The translations under genes and the position numbers were made by a program. Shown here one piece after another: positions 8,531 to 18,786 of a stretch of DNA of 33,657 nt. Source of the DNA: Syntrophobacterales bacterium GWC2_56_13 (GTDB lineage Bacteria > Desulfobacterota > Syntrophia > Syntrophales > UBA5619); NCBI GenBank assembly GCA_001830835.1, contig MICJ01000003.1:30299-63955 (forward strand), in the 5' to 3' direction. Under the pieces are notes generated by a model. It saw only the letters and a list, made by a program, of their open reading frames with translations. It was not told the DNA's origin and ran no database searches. Positions within the stretch are counted from its first letter, which is position 1, and each line of letters begins with the position of its first letter.

Positions 8531-9404
8531 TTAAATGTCAGTGCTCTCAGGAGTTCTCGTCATGAGCTTCAGTGAATGATACATCTCATAAGTGAGATGA
8601 TCATTCCGGCAGGGAAGGAGGGAATTGTTCTGGAAAAGGGGCTTCTCAGCGATAGGGTAGGGCGAGGAAGCCACCGCTTCATCCCACAAATCCGTTCCCG
8701 GTATGGGAGAATATTCGGCAATAATTTGACGCGCCCCACAGGACCGGACAAAACGGACGCTCTCCCTTACCTCTTCCGCGGTTTGTCCGGGGAGACCGCA
8801 GAGAAGATATATCCCGATGTCTTGATCCCGATAACCGGCGCGCCTCAAACAGATGAGGGCTTCTGTAAATTCTTCATTGCAGACTTTGCCGCCAGTCATT
8901 ATCTGCCGGGCGGCGTCTGATGATTCCAAGCCAAAACGCAGAGTTTTAAAGCCCGCCTTAAATATGAGCGTGCTGAGCTCTGAAGAAATGTCACGCAGAT
9001 GAAGGCCGTTCGGACAGTGAAACTGAATCGGCAATTTCCTCCGGATGATCTCTTTCAGAAGCCGAATCGCCATATCCCGGGGATCAACAAAAAGTGCGTC
9101 GCCATAAATCGAGGTCATTGTTGTCAGGAAGGAAGATCATCTCATGGTTGAAGAGATCCTTCAGCAGAGCGGGAATAGATGCTTCCGCAGGGCCGGGCAA
9201 ACAGAAATCAGCCCCGGACCTTGATGCATGACGCGGACAGAGGGTGACATAATTTCCTCCCAGGACGACAGGTACGCCTGGAAACATCGTACGCACGATA
9301 GTGATGATGTCGAATACCGCCGGATACCAATATGTCATCATTAAATCATAGGCTGCAAAATCATAGGTCCAGGGATTGATGAGAAGTATTATTCTCCGCT
9401 TCAT
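8531..9404 (-). pseudogene. Decayed B12-binding / radical SAM protein, catalytic core deleted
   Basis: Two overlapping reading frames form one broken gene. The first (9404 down to 9084) begins M-K-R-R-I-I-L-L-I-N-P-W and continues with a cobalamin-binding-like segment (F-P-G-V-P-V-V-L-G-G-N-Y). It seems to lack residues normally found between A-A-Y-D-L and M-M-T-Y-W. The second (9118 down to 8531) resembles the radical SAM barrel after the cluster site: Y-G-D-A-L-F-V-D-P, L-R-F-G-L-E-S, L-L-C-G-L-P-G-Q and a C-terminal P-I-P-G-T. The CxxxCxxC motif for the 4Fe-4S cluster is missing, and the frames are out of register at about 9084-9118. At least one deletion, probably two, removed the catalytic core. 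No good Shine-Dalgarno precedes the first ATG. Two separate working proteins are unlikely. Confidence 0.75.
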
Positions 9405-9494
9405 AAATAAACCAATAGCACATATTCTATATTCCGACAATTTCTGAAGAAAAAATTATATATGGTAATGCATATAATAATATTACATTGTCCA

Positions 9495-9562
9495 TTATAC
9501 TGTTATTATTCAATAATCAAGATGCTTTGTAACTTTTTAGACATTATAATAATACAGTATAA
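9495..9562. repeat. Inverted repeat around ACAGTATAA
   Basis: The 16 bases at 9495-9510 (TTATACTGTTATTATT) are the reverse complement, with one base gained, of 9548-9562 (AATAATACAGTATAA). The arms are 37 bp apart. A further arm pair, GTCCATTAT (9490-9498) and ATAATGGAC (9643-9651), brackets the promoter region. These could be operator half-sites; in AT-rich DNA chance is a real alternative. Confidence 0.5.
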
Positions 9563-9569
9563 ATAATTC

Positions 9570-9596
9570 TTGACAAATCGTTATGAAGCGTATAAA
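9570..9596 (+). promoter_or_regulatory. Upstream promoter candidate for the MerR-cyclase gene
   Basis: A perfect TTGACA (9570-9575) is followed by TATAAA (9591-9596), but the spacer is only 15 bp. The palindromic motif ends just upstream of the -35 box. A short spacer would make it weak without an activator. Confidence 0.35.
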
Positions 9597-9611
9597 CAGA
9601 ATCCGAAATAG

Positions 9612-9640
9612 CTGTCACTGTCATATATTGTTGATATAAT
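9612..9640 (+). promoter_or_regulatory. Proximal promoter candidate for the MerR-cyclase gene
   Basis: CTGTCA (9612-9617) and a perfect TATAAT (9635-9640) are spaced by 17 bp. The repeat arm ATAATGGAC (9643-9651) lies at the expected transcription start, where a bound regulator would block initiation. The ribosome site GGGGAGGG follows before the ATG at 9679. Confidence 0.5.
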
Positions 9641-9678
9641 GGATAATGGACTGTTCAACATAATAGGGGAGGGTTATT

Positions 9679-11277
9679 ATGGCAGAACTTGAAAGAACGA
9701 AAAACGGTTTGATCAGCAGCATCGATATCCTTGACAGAACCGGGCTTTCCCGAGCCACCTTGAACAATTATATCAAAATGGGAATAATTCCCCGTCCAAT
9801 CGTCCGAAAACCTGAGAAGGCTTCGATCAAGGCAAGACAGATCGGCTATTTTCCCGGCTCTGTATTGGACACTATAAATAAAATTATACAGTATAAATCA
9901 GAGGGGTATTCCATGGACGAGATATGCGATCACATGAGGTTGAAAGCAAATGATTCGACTGTAATTACTGATTCTGTAACCTATGATGCCGATGAACAAG
10001 GCAGAGATGACGGCCTGATACCGGACGAGGAACGCAGGACAGATCAGGAAACGAGCCAGGAAATGAGTGATATAATGATCGCTGTTAAAACGAATGAAGT
10101 GAAATTGACGATTAATGATCTCCAATGCCCTGCATATCTGATCAGTAACAATTTCGAAATTGATTGGATCAATACGGAGGCGGAGGAAACTATTTTTGGT
10201 CAAAACATACATTCGCTAACAATAGCGGAATCCAGGAATATATTCAGACTGTTTATCGGTATGGGTCTCATGCAGTCGGTCGAGTCCCGTCATGCGATCC
10301 TCGATTTCCACATGTCGCTGTTTAAGCAGAGATCTTCAAAAGAGGATCTGGAAAAACTCTTTCTGGGCATCACAAAGAGAGATGTCAAAATGCTGTCAGA
10401 CATCTATGATATTATAGATGTTACTTCCTCTCCGGCCCTTCCTGAGACATATCTGAACCTGAATTTCCACCAAGATTCTGAAATGGTTTATCGAGTGAAC
10501 AACATCAAATTTCGGGAAGGGATTTTATGTGTATATGTCCCGGTAAACAAGATGATGCAGGGAATTGTCGAGCTGCTGTCCAGAAGAGGTAGAATCATTC
10601 AGGATCTTCTCAAACAACGCATGCCGACACTGGTATCTTTCTCCGTTCTGGTTGCAGATCTTCAAGACTCGATCAGGATTTGTGCCGAACTCCCTCCGGA
10701 AGAATATTTCCAGCTGATCAATGAGATCTGGAAGTGCATGGAAGGTTCATTCAAAAAATATTATGGCACATATGGAAAACACACCGGTGACGGCATGGTC
10801 TACTACTTCCTCAAGGAGCGCGATTCCAATTATCTCATGAACGCCATTCTCTGTTCGCTTGAGTTGAGGGAAAGCATGAAAAATTTGAGTAATAAGTGGA
10901 AAATGACCAAGGGATGGTTTAACGATCTCTATTTGAACGTTGGAATCAACGAAGGACAGGAATATTTCGGAACGATTCCATCATCGCCGACAATCGAATT
11001 TACGGCACTTGGCGATTCGGTCAATTATGCGGGCCGATTATCTGACTTTGCCCGTTACGGTTCAATCTGGACGACAAAGAATCTTATGAACCGGTTAAGC
11101 GATGAGGAAAGAAAACAAATTTGCTACGGCATCCGAAAGAAGGAGCAGAACCGTGATTTCATGATTGAAAATATCTTTTCACGTGTGGTCGACCTTATGC
11201 CTCCGGACAGTCCCAAATACAGTAAATACATGGATATTGCAACCTTAGCCGTGACAGAAATCCACGACATCCGCTGA
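9679..11277 (+). CDS. MerR-type HTH / PAS-like / class III nucleotidyl cyclase fusion
   Basis: This 532-residue protein combines three regions. Residues about 11-83 resemble a MerR winged helix (D-R-T-G-L-S-R-A-T-L-N-N-Y, then Y-S-M-D-E-I). Residues about 139-310 include a PAS-like start (P-A-Y-L-I-S-N-N-F-E-I-D) and a region I cannot assign. Residues about 318-490 are a class III adenylate/guanylate cyclase domain: metal Asp327 in V-A-D-L, Lys367 and Asp371 in G-K-H-T-G-D-G, Thr442 in F-T-A-L-G-D, and the transition-state pair Asn449 and Arg453 in G-D-S-V-N-Y-A-G-R-L. All key residues are present, so it should be active; cAMP or cGMP as product is open. GGGGAGGG precedes the ATG. The gene stands alone and is richer in A/T codons than its neighbours. 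A palindrome, TTATACAGTATAA, lies inside the coding region at 9884-9896. Confidence 0.85.
   Translation: MAELERTKNGLISSIDILDRTGLSRATLNNYIKMGIIPRPIVRKPEKASIKARQIGYFPGSVLDTINKIIQYKSEGYSMDEICDHMRLKANDSTVITDSVTYDADEQGRDDGLIPDEERRTDQETSQEMSDIMIAVKTNEVKLTINDLQCPAYLISNNFEIDWINTEAEETIFGQNIHSLTIAESRNIFRLFIGMGLMQSVESRHAILDFHMSLFKQRSSKEDLEKLFLGITKRDVKMLSDIYDIIDVTSSPALPETYLNLNFHQDSEMVYRVNNIKFREGILCVYVPVNKMMQGIVELLSRRGRIIQDLLKQRMPTLVSFSVLVADLQDSIRICAELPPEEYFQLINEIWKCMEGSFKKYYGTYGKHTGDGMVYYFLKERDSNYLMNAILCSLELRESMKNLSNKWKMTKGWFNDLYLNVGINEGQEYFGTIPSSPTIEFTALGDSVNYAGRLSDFARYGSIWTTKNLMNRLSDEERKQICYGIRKKEQNRDFMIENIFSRVVDLMPPDSPKYSKYMDIATLAVTEIHDIR
9884..9896. promoter_or_regulatory. Perfect 13-bp palindrome, possible intragenic operator
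   Basis: TTATACAGTATAA is a perfect palindrome around a central A, inside the coding region just after the HTH. A 13-base stretch (9886-9898) is identical to 9552-9564 upstream of the promoter. Its role as a binding site for the encoded regulator is inference. Confidence 0.35.
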
Positions 11278-11427
11278 TGGATCCTTATGAGGAGCCTTGA
11301 AGAGTTGGGGATTAAGGGCGCAACCTAATATCTCTTTCTTGCCGGAATGCTCTGCCCTGCCGGCGGGGAGCTTCCCCGTATAAACGCCCAAACTGCCTGC
11401 CTTCGTAGAATAACCACCAGAAAAGAC

Positions 11428-11456
11428 TTGAAGCAAAAGGTGTTTGTTGCTAACAT
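11428..11456 (+). promoter_or_regulatory. Sigma70-like promoter candidate for dtd
   Basis: TTGAAG (11428-11433) and TAACAT (11451-11456) are separated by 17 bp, each matching consensus at 4/6. The start of transcription would fall about 18 nt before the dtd ATG. The remaining intergenic bases (11278-11427) show nothing I can name. Confidence 0.45.
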
Positions 11457-11480
11457 CAGCGCTTATAAAAGGTGTATGTC

Positions 11481-11930
11481 ATGCGTTCGGTGGTGCAGAG
11501 GGTTGATAGAGCCGAGATCCGTAGCGGCGACAGGTATATTTCCAGCATAGAAAGGGGTGTTCTCGTATTTCTCGGGATCGAGCATGGTGATCGGGAAAGC
11601 GACGCCGATTATCTGTCCAATAAGATCATCAATCTCAGGATCTTTGAGGATGAGGCTGGAAAGATGAATCTCTCCCTTCTTGATATACAGGGGGAGATGC
11701 TTGTTGTTTCTCAATTCACTCTTCTGGGCGATTGCCGGAAAGGCAGAAGACCTTCTTTCACGGGGGCAGAAAATCCAGATGATGCACAAAAGCTTTACGA
11801 TCACTTCCTCAGTCTGGTAAAGAAAAAAGTAAAGCATGTGGCTCAAGGCTATTTTCAGACCATGATGTTGATCGAACTTGTCAATAATGGACCGGTCACG
11901 ATGCTTTTAGACAGCCGAAGAAACTTTTAA
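11481..11930 (+). CDS. dtd: D-aminoacyl-tRNA deacylase
   Basis: This 149-residue homodimeric enzyme hydrolyses D-aminoacyl-tRNA (and Gly-tRNA-Ala), a proofreading step in translation. The family motifs are S-Q-F-T-L near the middle and N-G-P-V-T near the C-terminus; the latter holds the Gly-cis-Pro selectivity loop. An in-frame GTG lies three codons upstream, but AAAGGTG directly before the ATG at 11481 and the family's M-R-x-V-V-Q-R-V beginning favour this start. It is followed closely by a possible small gene and guaB. Confidence 0.93.
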   Translation: MRSVVQRVDRAEIRSGDRYISSIERGVLVFLGIEHGDRESDADYLSNKIINLRIFEDEAGKMNLSLLDIQGEMLVVSQFTLLGDCRKGRRPSFTGAENPDDAQKLYDHFLSLVKKKVKHVAQGYFQTMMLIELVNNGPVTMLLDSRRNF

Positions 11931-11942
11931 GGAAAGCGCGTT

Positions 11943-12062
11943 ATGCCGTCACAGGATGATCAAATCGAGATCCGGATACACAAGGAAAGGAAGAAGGGGC
12001 GCCTGTTCTGTAAATTTCTGGATTATGCTCCCCAGAGAAATCATCATCACATCAGACATTAA
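11943..12062 (+). CDS. Possible 39-residue basic protein of unknown function
   Basis: A 39-codon frame starts 12 bp after the dtd stop, with TAAGGAAA at normal Shine-Dalgarno distance. It contains a basic stretch (H-K-E-R-K-K-G-R) and ends with a His-rich tail (N-H-H-H-I-R-H). I know no matching family. It could be a real small protein, a remnant of a longer gene, or a chance frame in the 185-bp dtd-guaB gap; the ribosome site is the only positive evidence. Confidence 0.35.
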   Translation: MPSQDDQIEIRIHKERKKGRLFCKFLDYAPQRNHHHIRH

Positions 12063-12103
12063 AATATCGTTCTTATACCATTGAAAACGATCATAAATCG
12101 TAA

Positions 12104-13579
<1,476 letters not shown>

Positions 13580-13582
13580 ATT

Positions 13583-16500
13583 ATGAAACACGCCGATTTT
13601 GTTCATCTTCACGTTCATACCCAGTACAGTCTCCTCGACGGCACCATTCGTCTCGATGACCTTTTTCAGAAGGCAAAAGCATATCAGATGCCTGCCGTTG
13701 CGATGACGGATCACGGCAATCTTTACGGGACGATTGATTTTTATAAGCATGCCTATAAATACGGAATCAAGCCCATTATCGGCTGCGAAATGTATGTCGC
13801 CCCCAAAAGCCGCTTTGACAAGGCGGGATACGGAATCGGCGAGACGGCAAACCATCTCGTTCTCCTTGCCCGGAATAGGCAGGGATACAGGAATCTCATG
13901 AAATTATCGACCGCAGGCTTTCTGGACGGCTTTTACTACCGGCCGCGCATCGACAAGGAGATCCTGGCCCAGTATCACGAGGGACTGATCGGAATGAGTG
14001 GCTGTCTCCATGGTGAGATCTCCGGGCATCTGCTCCGGGGAAATTCCGATGAAGCCATCCGTGCTGCAAATCGATACCAGGAGATTCTTGGAGCGGGAAA
14101 TTTTTTCATCGAAATCATGGAAAACGGCCTGCCCGAACAGAAGGCGGCTAATCAGGCATTGATCGAACTGAGTCGCCGGCATGACTTTCCGCTGGTCGCT
14201 ACCAACGATTGTCATTACCTGAATCAGGATGATGCCGAGGCCCATGAGGTTCTTCTCTGTATTCAAACCGGGAAAACAATGGAGGATTCCGAGCGGATGA
14301 AATTTGGAACCGATCAATTTTATTTCCGCTCTCCCGAAGAAATGAAACGCTTGTTTTCCGATTGCCCGGAAGCGATCGACAACACGATCAATATTGCTGA
14401 AAAGTGCAATCTCACCTTTGAGTTCGGCAGCATTCTCCTGCCCCACTTCGAGATCAATCCTGATGAAACACTGGATGAACGTTTGAAACGGGAGGCAACA
14501 GAAGGGCTTGCGGCTCTTTTGCCGAAAATTTTGAAGGGTGAGAATGGAAATCTTCGGGAACAGTATGTAAAAAGGCTCCGGCACGAACTGGAAATAATCC
14601 GGTCCATGGGTTTTGCCGGATATTTTCTCATCGTTTCCGACTTCATCAATTATGCCAAGAAAAAGAATATCCCGGTTGGACCGGGAAGGGGTTCCGCCGC
14701 CGGCAGTCTCGTGGCCTATGCCACAGGGATTACCAATATCGATCCCATCCGCTACAACCTCTTCTTTGAAAGATTTCTCAATCCTGACAGGATCAGCATG
14801 CCGGATATCGATACAGACTTCTGCCCGGAGGGGAGGGAGGAGATCATCCGCTATGTGACGGAAAAATACGGGAGCGACAAGGTATCCCAGATCATCACCT
14901 TCGGAAAAATGCAGGCGAGGGCCGTCATTCGCGATGTGGGACGGGCGCTGAATATTTCCTATGGCGAGGTGGATCGCATCGCCAAGTTGATTCCCAATGT
15001 ACTCAACATCAAATTGGATGATGCCATTAAGCGGGAACCCCGGCTTCAGGAAGAGGCGAAGAACAATCCACGGGTCAAGAAACTCCTTGACCTGTCACGG
15101 GCGCTGGAAGGTCTGAACCGTCATTCGTCGACGCACGCGGCGGGCGTTGTGATCTCTGATCTGCCGCTGGTGGAGAGGATTCCGCTGTGCAAGAGTCCCA
15201 AGGATGACGTCGTGACGCAATTTTCCATGAATGATATTCAGGAGGTGGGGTTGACGAAATTCGATTTTCTCGGATTGAAGACCCTGACCGTCATCAAGAA
15301 TACCCTCAGATTTATCCGCGAAGGGCGGGGAGTTGAGGTTGACATCGATTCCCTGCCCCTCGATGACCGACCGGCCTACGAATTGCTCATGAGGAGCAAC
15401 ACCGACGGAATCTTCCAGTTGGAAAGCGCCGGCATGAAGGATATCTTAGTGCGAATGAAACCGGATTGCATCGAGGATGTGATCGCTCTGATCGCCCTTT
15501 ATCGTCCCGGCCCCATGGAGAATGTTCCCGAATTCATTTCGAGAAAACAGGGCAAAACAAAGATTGTCTATGAAATCCCAGAATTGCAGGCGATCCTGAA
15601 GGAGACTTACGGGATCATCGTCTATCAGGAACAGGTCATGCAGATCGCCGTGGCCATCGGCAACTATACTCTGTCCGAAGCCGATACCCTCCGCAAGGTC
15701 ATGAGCAAGAAGAAATCTGAGGAGATGGAGAGCAAGGAGAAACCGAAGTTTCTCGAAGGGGCGCGGAAAAAGAAGATCCCTGAAGTCAAGGCCACAAGAA
15801 TATGGGAACAGATGGAAACCTTCGGAAAATATGGCTTCAACAAATCTCACAGTACCGCTTATGCGGTCATTTCCTACCAGACGGCCTATCTAAAGGCCCA
15901 CTATCCCGCCGAATTCATGGCCGCACTGCTGACCAGCGAAAAGGACAACCGGGACAAAATCATCAGCCATATCGCCAGCTGCAGAGAGATGGGGATCAAT
16001 GTACTTCCGCCCGATATCAATGAGTCCAAGAGTGATTTCAGCGTAGTGGGCGAAAATATCCGTTTTGGGCTTGCCGCAGTAAAAAATGTAGGCGTCGGCG
16101 CGATTGATTCGATCATATCGGTGCGGGAGGAGGGGGGACGATTCGTTTCCCTTCTGGATTTTTGCGATCGCGTCGATCAGCGGAAGGTCAACAAAAGGGT
16201 TATCGAAAGTCTGATCAAGTGCGGTGCGTTCGATTCCACGGGCAACAACCGGTGTCAGTTGATGGCCTGTTACGAAGATATCATGGATCAGGCCCAGAGA
16301 CGCCAGCGCGAACGATCCAGCGGCCAGGTCAATATCTTTGAAGATCATGGCGGCAAACCGCTTGTGGATACAGGCGATTCGCTGCTACCCGATTTTCCCG
16401 AGTGGGATCATAAGGAGTTATTAGCTAACGAGAAAGAGACCATCGGATTTTATATTACCGGCCACCCGCTTTCCCGATTTTCCGATCGCCTGGGCATGAT

Positions 16501-17038
16501 CGCGAATGCCGATTCTTCTACCATTTCCAGGAAATCAGATCGCGAAACGGTGGCAGTGGCAGGCGTTGTCACCAGCATCCGCGAGGTGATCACCAAGCGA
16601 AAAGAGACCATGGCTTATGTGACGCTTGAGGATCTGAAGGGGTCCGTTACCGTCATCTTTTTTTCCGATGTCTATCGGTCCACATACGATTTACTGCATG
16701 GCGACGATCCTCTGCTGATCCAGGGAACTCTCGATATTGCGGAAGACAGCATCAAGGTCATCGCAACGGAGGCAACGCTCCTGGCGTCTGCGGCTGAAAA
16801 ACCATATCAGACCGCATATTTTACGATCGACGTGAAGAAAACATCCGCAGAGGATATCCAACTTCTAAGACGAAGCCTGAAGCAGTTTCCCGGAACGCAG
16901 GACGGATTCATCAGGCTTATGGAAGAGAGGTGCGAAACGGTCATCTACCTTGGAGAGGATATGAAACTGGATCTTACGTGGCCGCTGAAAAAGGAGGCGG
17001 AACGGATTATCGGAAGCGGAGCGGCCCAGTTTTTGTAA
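13583..17038 (+). CDS. dnaE: DNA polymerase III alpha subunit (DnaE1 type)
   Basis: This 1151-residue protein is the replicative polymerase subunit. An N-terminal PHP domain starts with H-L-H-V-H-T-Q-Y-S. The polymerase catalytic aspartates are Asp408 and Asp410 in P-D-I-D-T-D-F, and Asp561 in K-F-D-F-L-G-L. A tandem helix-hairpin-helix region and an OB fold (about 985-1060, V-A-G-V-V-T-S-I) follow. There is no inserted 3'-5' exonuclease, so proofreading would come from a separate DnaQ-like subunit. The size is normal for DnaE1. The ATG is 3 bp after the guaB stop with only a weak ribosome site, suggesting translational coupling. Confidence 0.97.
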   Translation: MKHADFVHLHVHTQYSLLDGTIRLDDLFQKAKAYQMPAVAMTDHGNLYGTIDFYKHAYKYGIKPIIGCEMYVAPKSRFDKAGYGIGETANHLVLLARNRQGYRNLMKLSTAGFLDGFYYRPRIDKEILAQYHEGLIGMSGCLHGEISGHLLRGNSDEAIRAANRYQEILGAGNFFIEIMENGLPEQKAANQALIELSRRHDFPLVATNDCHYLNQDDAEAHEVLLCIQTGKTMEDSERMKFGTDQFYFRSPEEMKRLFSDCPEAIDNTINIAEKCNLTFEFGSILLPHFEINPDETLDERLKREATEGLAALLPKILKGENGNLREQYVKRLRHELEIIRSMGFAGYFLIVSDFINYAKKKNIPVGPGRGSAAGSLVAYATGITNIDPIRYNLFFERFLNPDRISMPDIDTDFCPEGREEIIRYVTEKYGSDKVSQIITFGKMQARAVIRDVGRALNISYGEVDRIAKLIPNVLNIKLDDAIKREPRLQEEAKNNPRVKKLLDLSRALEGLNRHSSTHAAGVVISDLPLVERIPLCKSPKDDVVTQFSMNDIQEVGLTKFDFLGLKTLTVIKNTLRFIREGRGVEVDIDSLPLDDRPAYELLMRSNTDGIFQLESAGMKDILVRMKPDCIEDVIALIALYRPGPMENVPEFISRKQGKTKIVYEIPELQAILKETYGIIVYQEQVMQIAVAIGNYTLSEADTLRKVMSKKKSEEMESKEKPKFLEGARKKKIPEVKATRIWEQMETFGKYGFNKSHSTAYAVISYQTAYLKAHYPAEFMAALLTSEKDNRDKIISHIASCREMGINVLPPDINESKSDFSVVGENIRFGLAAVKNVGVGAIDSIISVREEGGRFVSLLDFCDRVDQRKVNKRVIESLIKCGAFDSTGNNRCQLMACYEDIMDQAQRRQRERSSGQVNIFEDHGGKPLVDTGDSLLPDFPEWDHKELLANEKETIGFYITGHPLSRFSDRLGMIANADSSTISRKSDRETVAVAGVVTSIREVITKRKETMAYVTLEDLKGSVTVIFFSDVYRSTYDLLHGDDPLLIQGTLDIAEDSIKVIATEATLLASAAEKPYQTAYFTIDVKKTSAEDIQLLRRSLKQFPGTQDGFIRLMEERCETVIYLGEDMKLDLTWPLKKEAERIIGSGAAQFL

Positions 17039-17182
17039 ACCGGGGGTTGTTTTGATAATATGAGAACGAATCCAGGAGATTATTCCGAAAGGACCTACGG
17101 GGAGAGAATATTAAAAAGACCGTACATGTAAGTTTACATAACATATCTTATCAGACAATGACTCCGCGTCCGCAGACCTTTT

Positions 17183-18130
17183 CTAAATGCCCTCATCGGC
17201 CAGTTTTTTGATTAACTGCAGTTGTTTATCCGTGATTTTACGCGGGACCGCAATGCTGATCTTCACATACTGGTCCCCCTTCGCGGTGCCGGAACCTTTC
17301 ATCGCCGGGACGCCGTAACCCTTCATCCGGATTTTGGTATTGTTCTGCGTTCCGGCGGGAATTTTAATCCTCTTGATCGTCCCGTCCAGGGTCGAGACAT
17401 CGATACTGGTCCCCAGTACGGCTTGTGTGAAGGAGATTGATTTCTCAATATAGATGTCGTTTCCGTCCCTGGCGAAGACCGGATGTGACTGGACGATGAT
17501 GTTCAGATAGAGATCGCCTCCGGGACCTCCGCGGAATCCAGTATTTCCCTTGCCTGACAATCGTAGTTTCTTCCCAGTATTGATCCCCGCGGGGATCTTG
17601 ACGCTGATCTCATCAACCTGCTGATCGCGCTGGAGCGCCAGCTTCTTGTCCGCTCCCAAAACGGACTCCTCCAGGGTAATGGAAAGATTGTAATGCAGAT
17701 CCTCCCCCTTCTGGGGCATCTGGTAGTGCTCCTGACCCCTCTGACTGAAGAGGTCTGCGAAGGGATCGCCGCCGCGGAATGTATAGGTTCCTTGTCTGCC
17801 GGCGCCGCGATACCGTGGATCATCCTTTCCCGGGCCGCCGAATCCGAGGTCGCGGAGGATCTGGCTGAAGTCGAAGTTTCGGAAGATCTCCTCTTGGCTG
17901 AAACGCTGACTGAACTGATCCGAGCCGAAACTGTCGTACTGTTTTCGTTTCTCCGAATCGCTCAGAACGGCATAGGCCTCGCTGATTTTCTTGAACTTCT
18001 CTTCTGCTTCCCGGTTGTTCGGGTTGCGGTCGGGATGATATTTCAGGGCCAGCTTCCGGTAGGCCTTCTTGATATCCTCAGGACCGGCGCCTTTTTCCAC
18101 TCCCAGGATCTGATAGTAATCCTCAACCAT
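17183..18130 (-). CDS. Class II DnaJ (CbpA-like) co-chaperone
   Basis: This 315-residue cytoplasmic J-protein starts with a J domain carrying the HPD motif (32-34), which stimulates DnaK ATPase. A Gly/Phe-rich stretch (about 90-135) follows, then two C-terminal substrate-binding beta domains. The four CxxCxGxG zinc repeats of class I DnaJ are absent, so it is the CbpA/DnaJ2 class. It lies 79 bp downstream of iorB. The Shine-Dalgarno before the ATG is weak. It converges on dnaE; the 144-bp gap holds only a short palindrome and no convincing terminator. Confidence 0.9.
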   Translation of the reverse strand: MVEDYYQILGVEKGAGPEDIKKAYRKLALKYHPDRNPNNREAEEKFKKISEAYAVLSDSEKRKQYDSFGSDQFSQRFSQEEIFRNFDFSQILRDLGFGGPGKDDPRYRGAGRQGTYTFRGGDPFADLFSQRGQEHYQMPQKGEDLHYNLSITLEESVLGADKKLALQRDQQVDEISVKIPAGINTGKKLRLSGKGNTGFRGGPGGDLYLNIIVQSHPVFARDGNDIYIEKSISFTQAVLGTSIDVSTLDGTIKRIKIPAGTQNNTKIRMKGYGVPAMKGSGTAKGDQYVKISIAVPRKITDKQLQLIKKLADEGI

Positions 18131-18209
18131 AAATCGCCCGATCGTATTTTTATTTTAATGAAATCATCGCTACCTTATGCACTGAATGCCGTTTGTCAAT
18201 GGGAAGTCA

Positions 18210-18782
18210 TTAGACCGCCCTTCCCAATTGGAAGGCTTTAAGATTTGCTTCAAGAAGTTTCGGTAAGAAGGTGTTCTTCAAGACCGTTTCCCAGATTTCA
18301 AGCGGCAGTGGCAGACATGATGAGAGTGTGCCCAGCAGGACCGTATTGACGGCCCGGATATTACCGGCCCGGACTGCAAGACCCGTGGCGTCGACCACCT
18401 TGACAATACCGAACAGCTGCCTTACGGACTCGATTATATCCTCCGGATATACCGCATCGCCGAGATTAACGGCCGGCGGATAGAGTTCCTCCGTGTTGAT
18501 GATGATCGTTCCTTCCGGTTTCAGAAAGTACAAATAACGCAAGGTATCCATTTTTTCAAAAGAAACGAGGATATCCACATCATTTTTTCTGGCAATCGGC
18601 GAATAGACCTTCTGTCCGTAACGGACGTGGCTCGTGACGCAGCCCCCCCGTTGGGCCATTCCGTGCACCTCGCTTTTCTTTACATCAAGGTCTGCGGCCA
18701 TCATGACCCGGCAGAGGATGTCGCTGGCAAGGAGGATGCCCTGCCCGCCAACGCCAGCGATCAATATTCCCTTGGTATCCAT
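18210..18782 (-). CDS. iorB: Indolepyruvate:ferredoxin oxidoreductase, beta subunit
   Basis: This 190-residue subunit has the gamma-type 2-oxoacid oxidoreductase fold: G-V-G-G-Q-G-I near the start and H-G-M-A-Q-R-G-G at about 40. With IorA it oxidatively decarboxylates aryl pyruvates (indolepyruvate, phenylpyruvate) to aryl-acyl-CoA and reduces ferredoxin. The frame is open to 18803, but the ATG at 18782 begins directly with the conserved N-terminus and lies 4 bp after the iorA stop. Confidence 0.92.
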   Translation of the reverse strand: MDTKGILIAGVGGQGILLASDILCRVMMAADLDVKKSEVHGMAQRGGCVTSHVRYGQKVYSPIARKNDVDILVSFEKMDTLRYLYFLKPEGTIIINTEELYPPAVNLGDAVYPEDIIESVRQLFGIVKVVDATGLAVRAGNIRAVNTVLLGTLSSCLPLPLEIWETVLKNTFLPKLLEANLKAFQLGRAV

Positions 18783-18786
18783 AGAT

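Larger units (their letters stand above)
9441..9678. other. AT-rich intergenic region upstream of the MerR-cyclase gene
   Basis: This gap between the decayed radical SAM gene (-) and the cyclase gene (+) is far richer in A and T than its surroundings. No reading frame is supported. It holds two promoter candidates and several copies of a palindromic motif, listed separately. Confidence 0.7.

Noticed and set aside
11364-11378. Hairpin CGGGGA-GCT-TCCCCG as terminator of the cyclase gene
   Set aside because: It lies almost 90 bp after the stop and has no T run, so termination is not supported.
17126-17139. Palindrome ATGTAA-GT-TTACAT between dnaE and dnaJ
   Set aside because: The loop of two bases is too short for a terminator and no T run follows; an operator role has no support.
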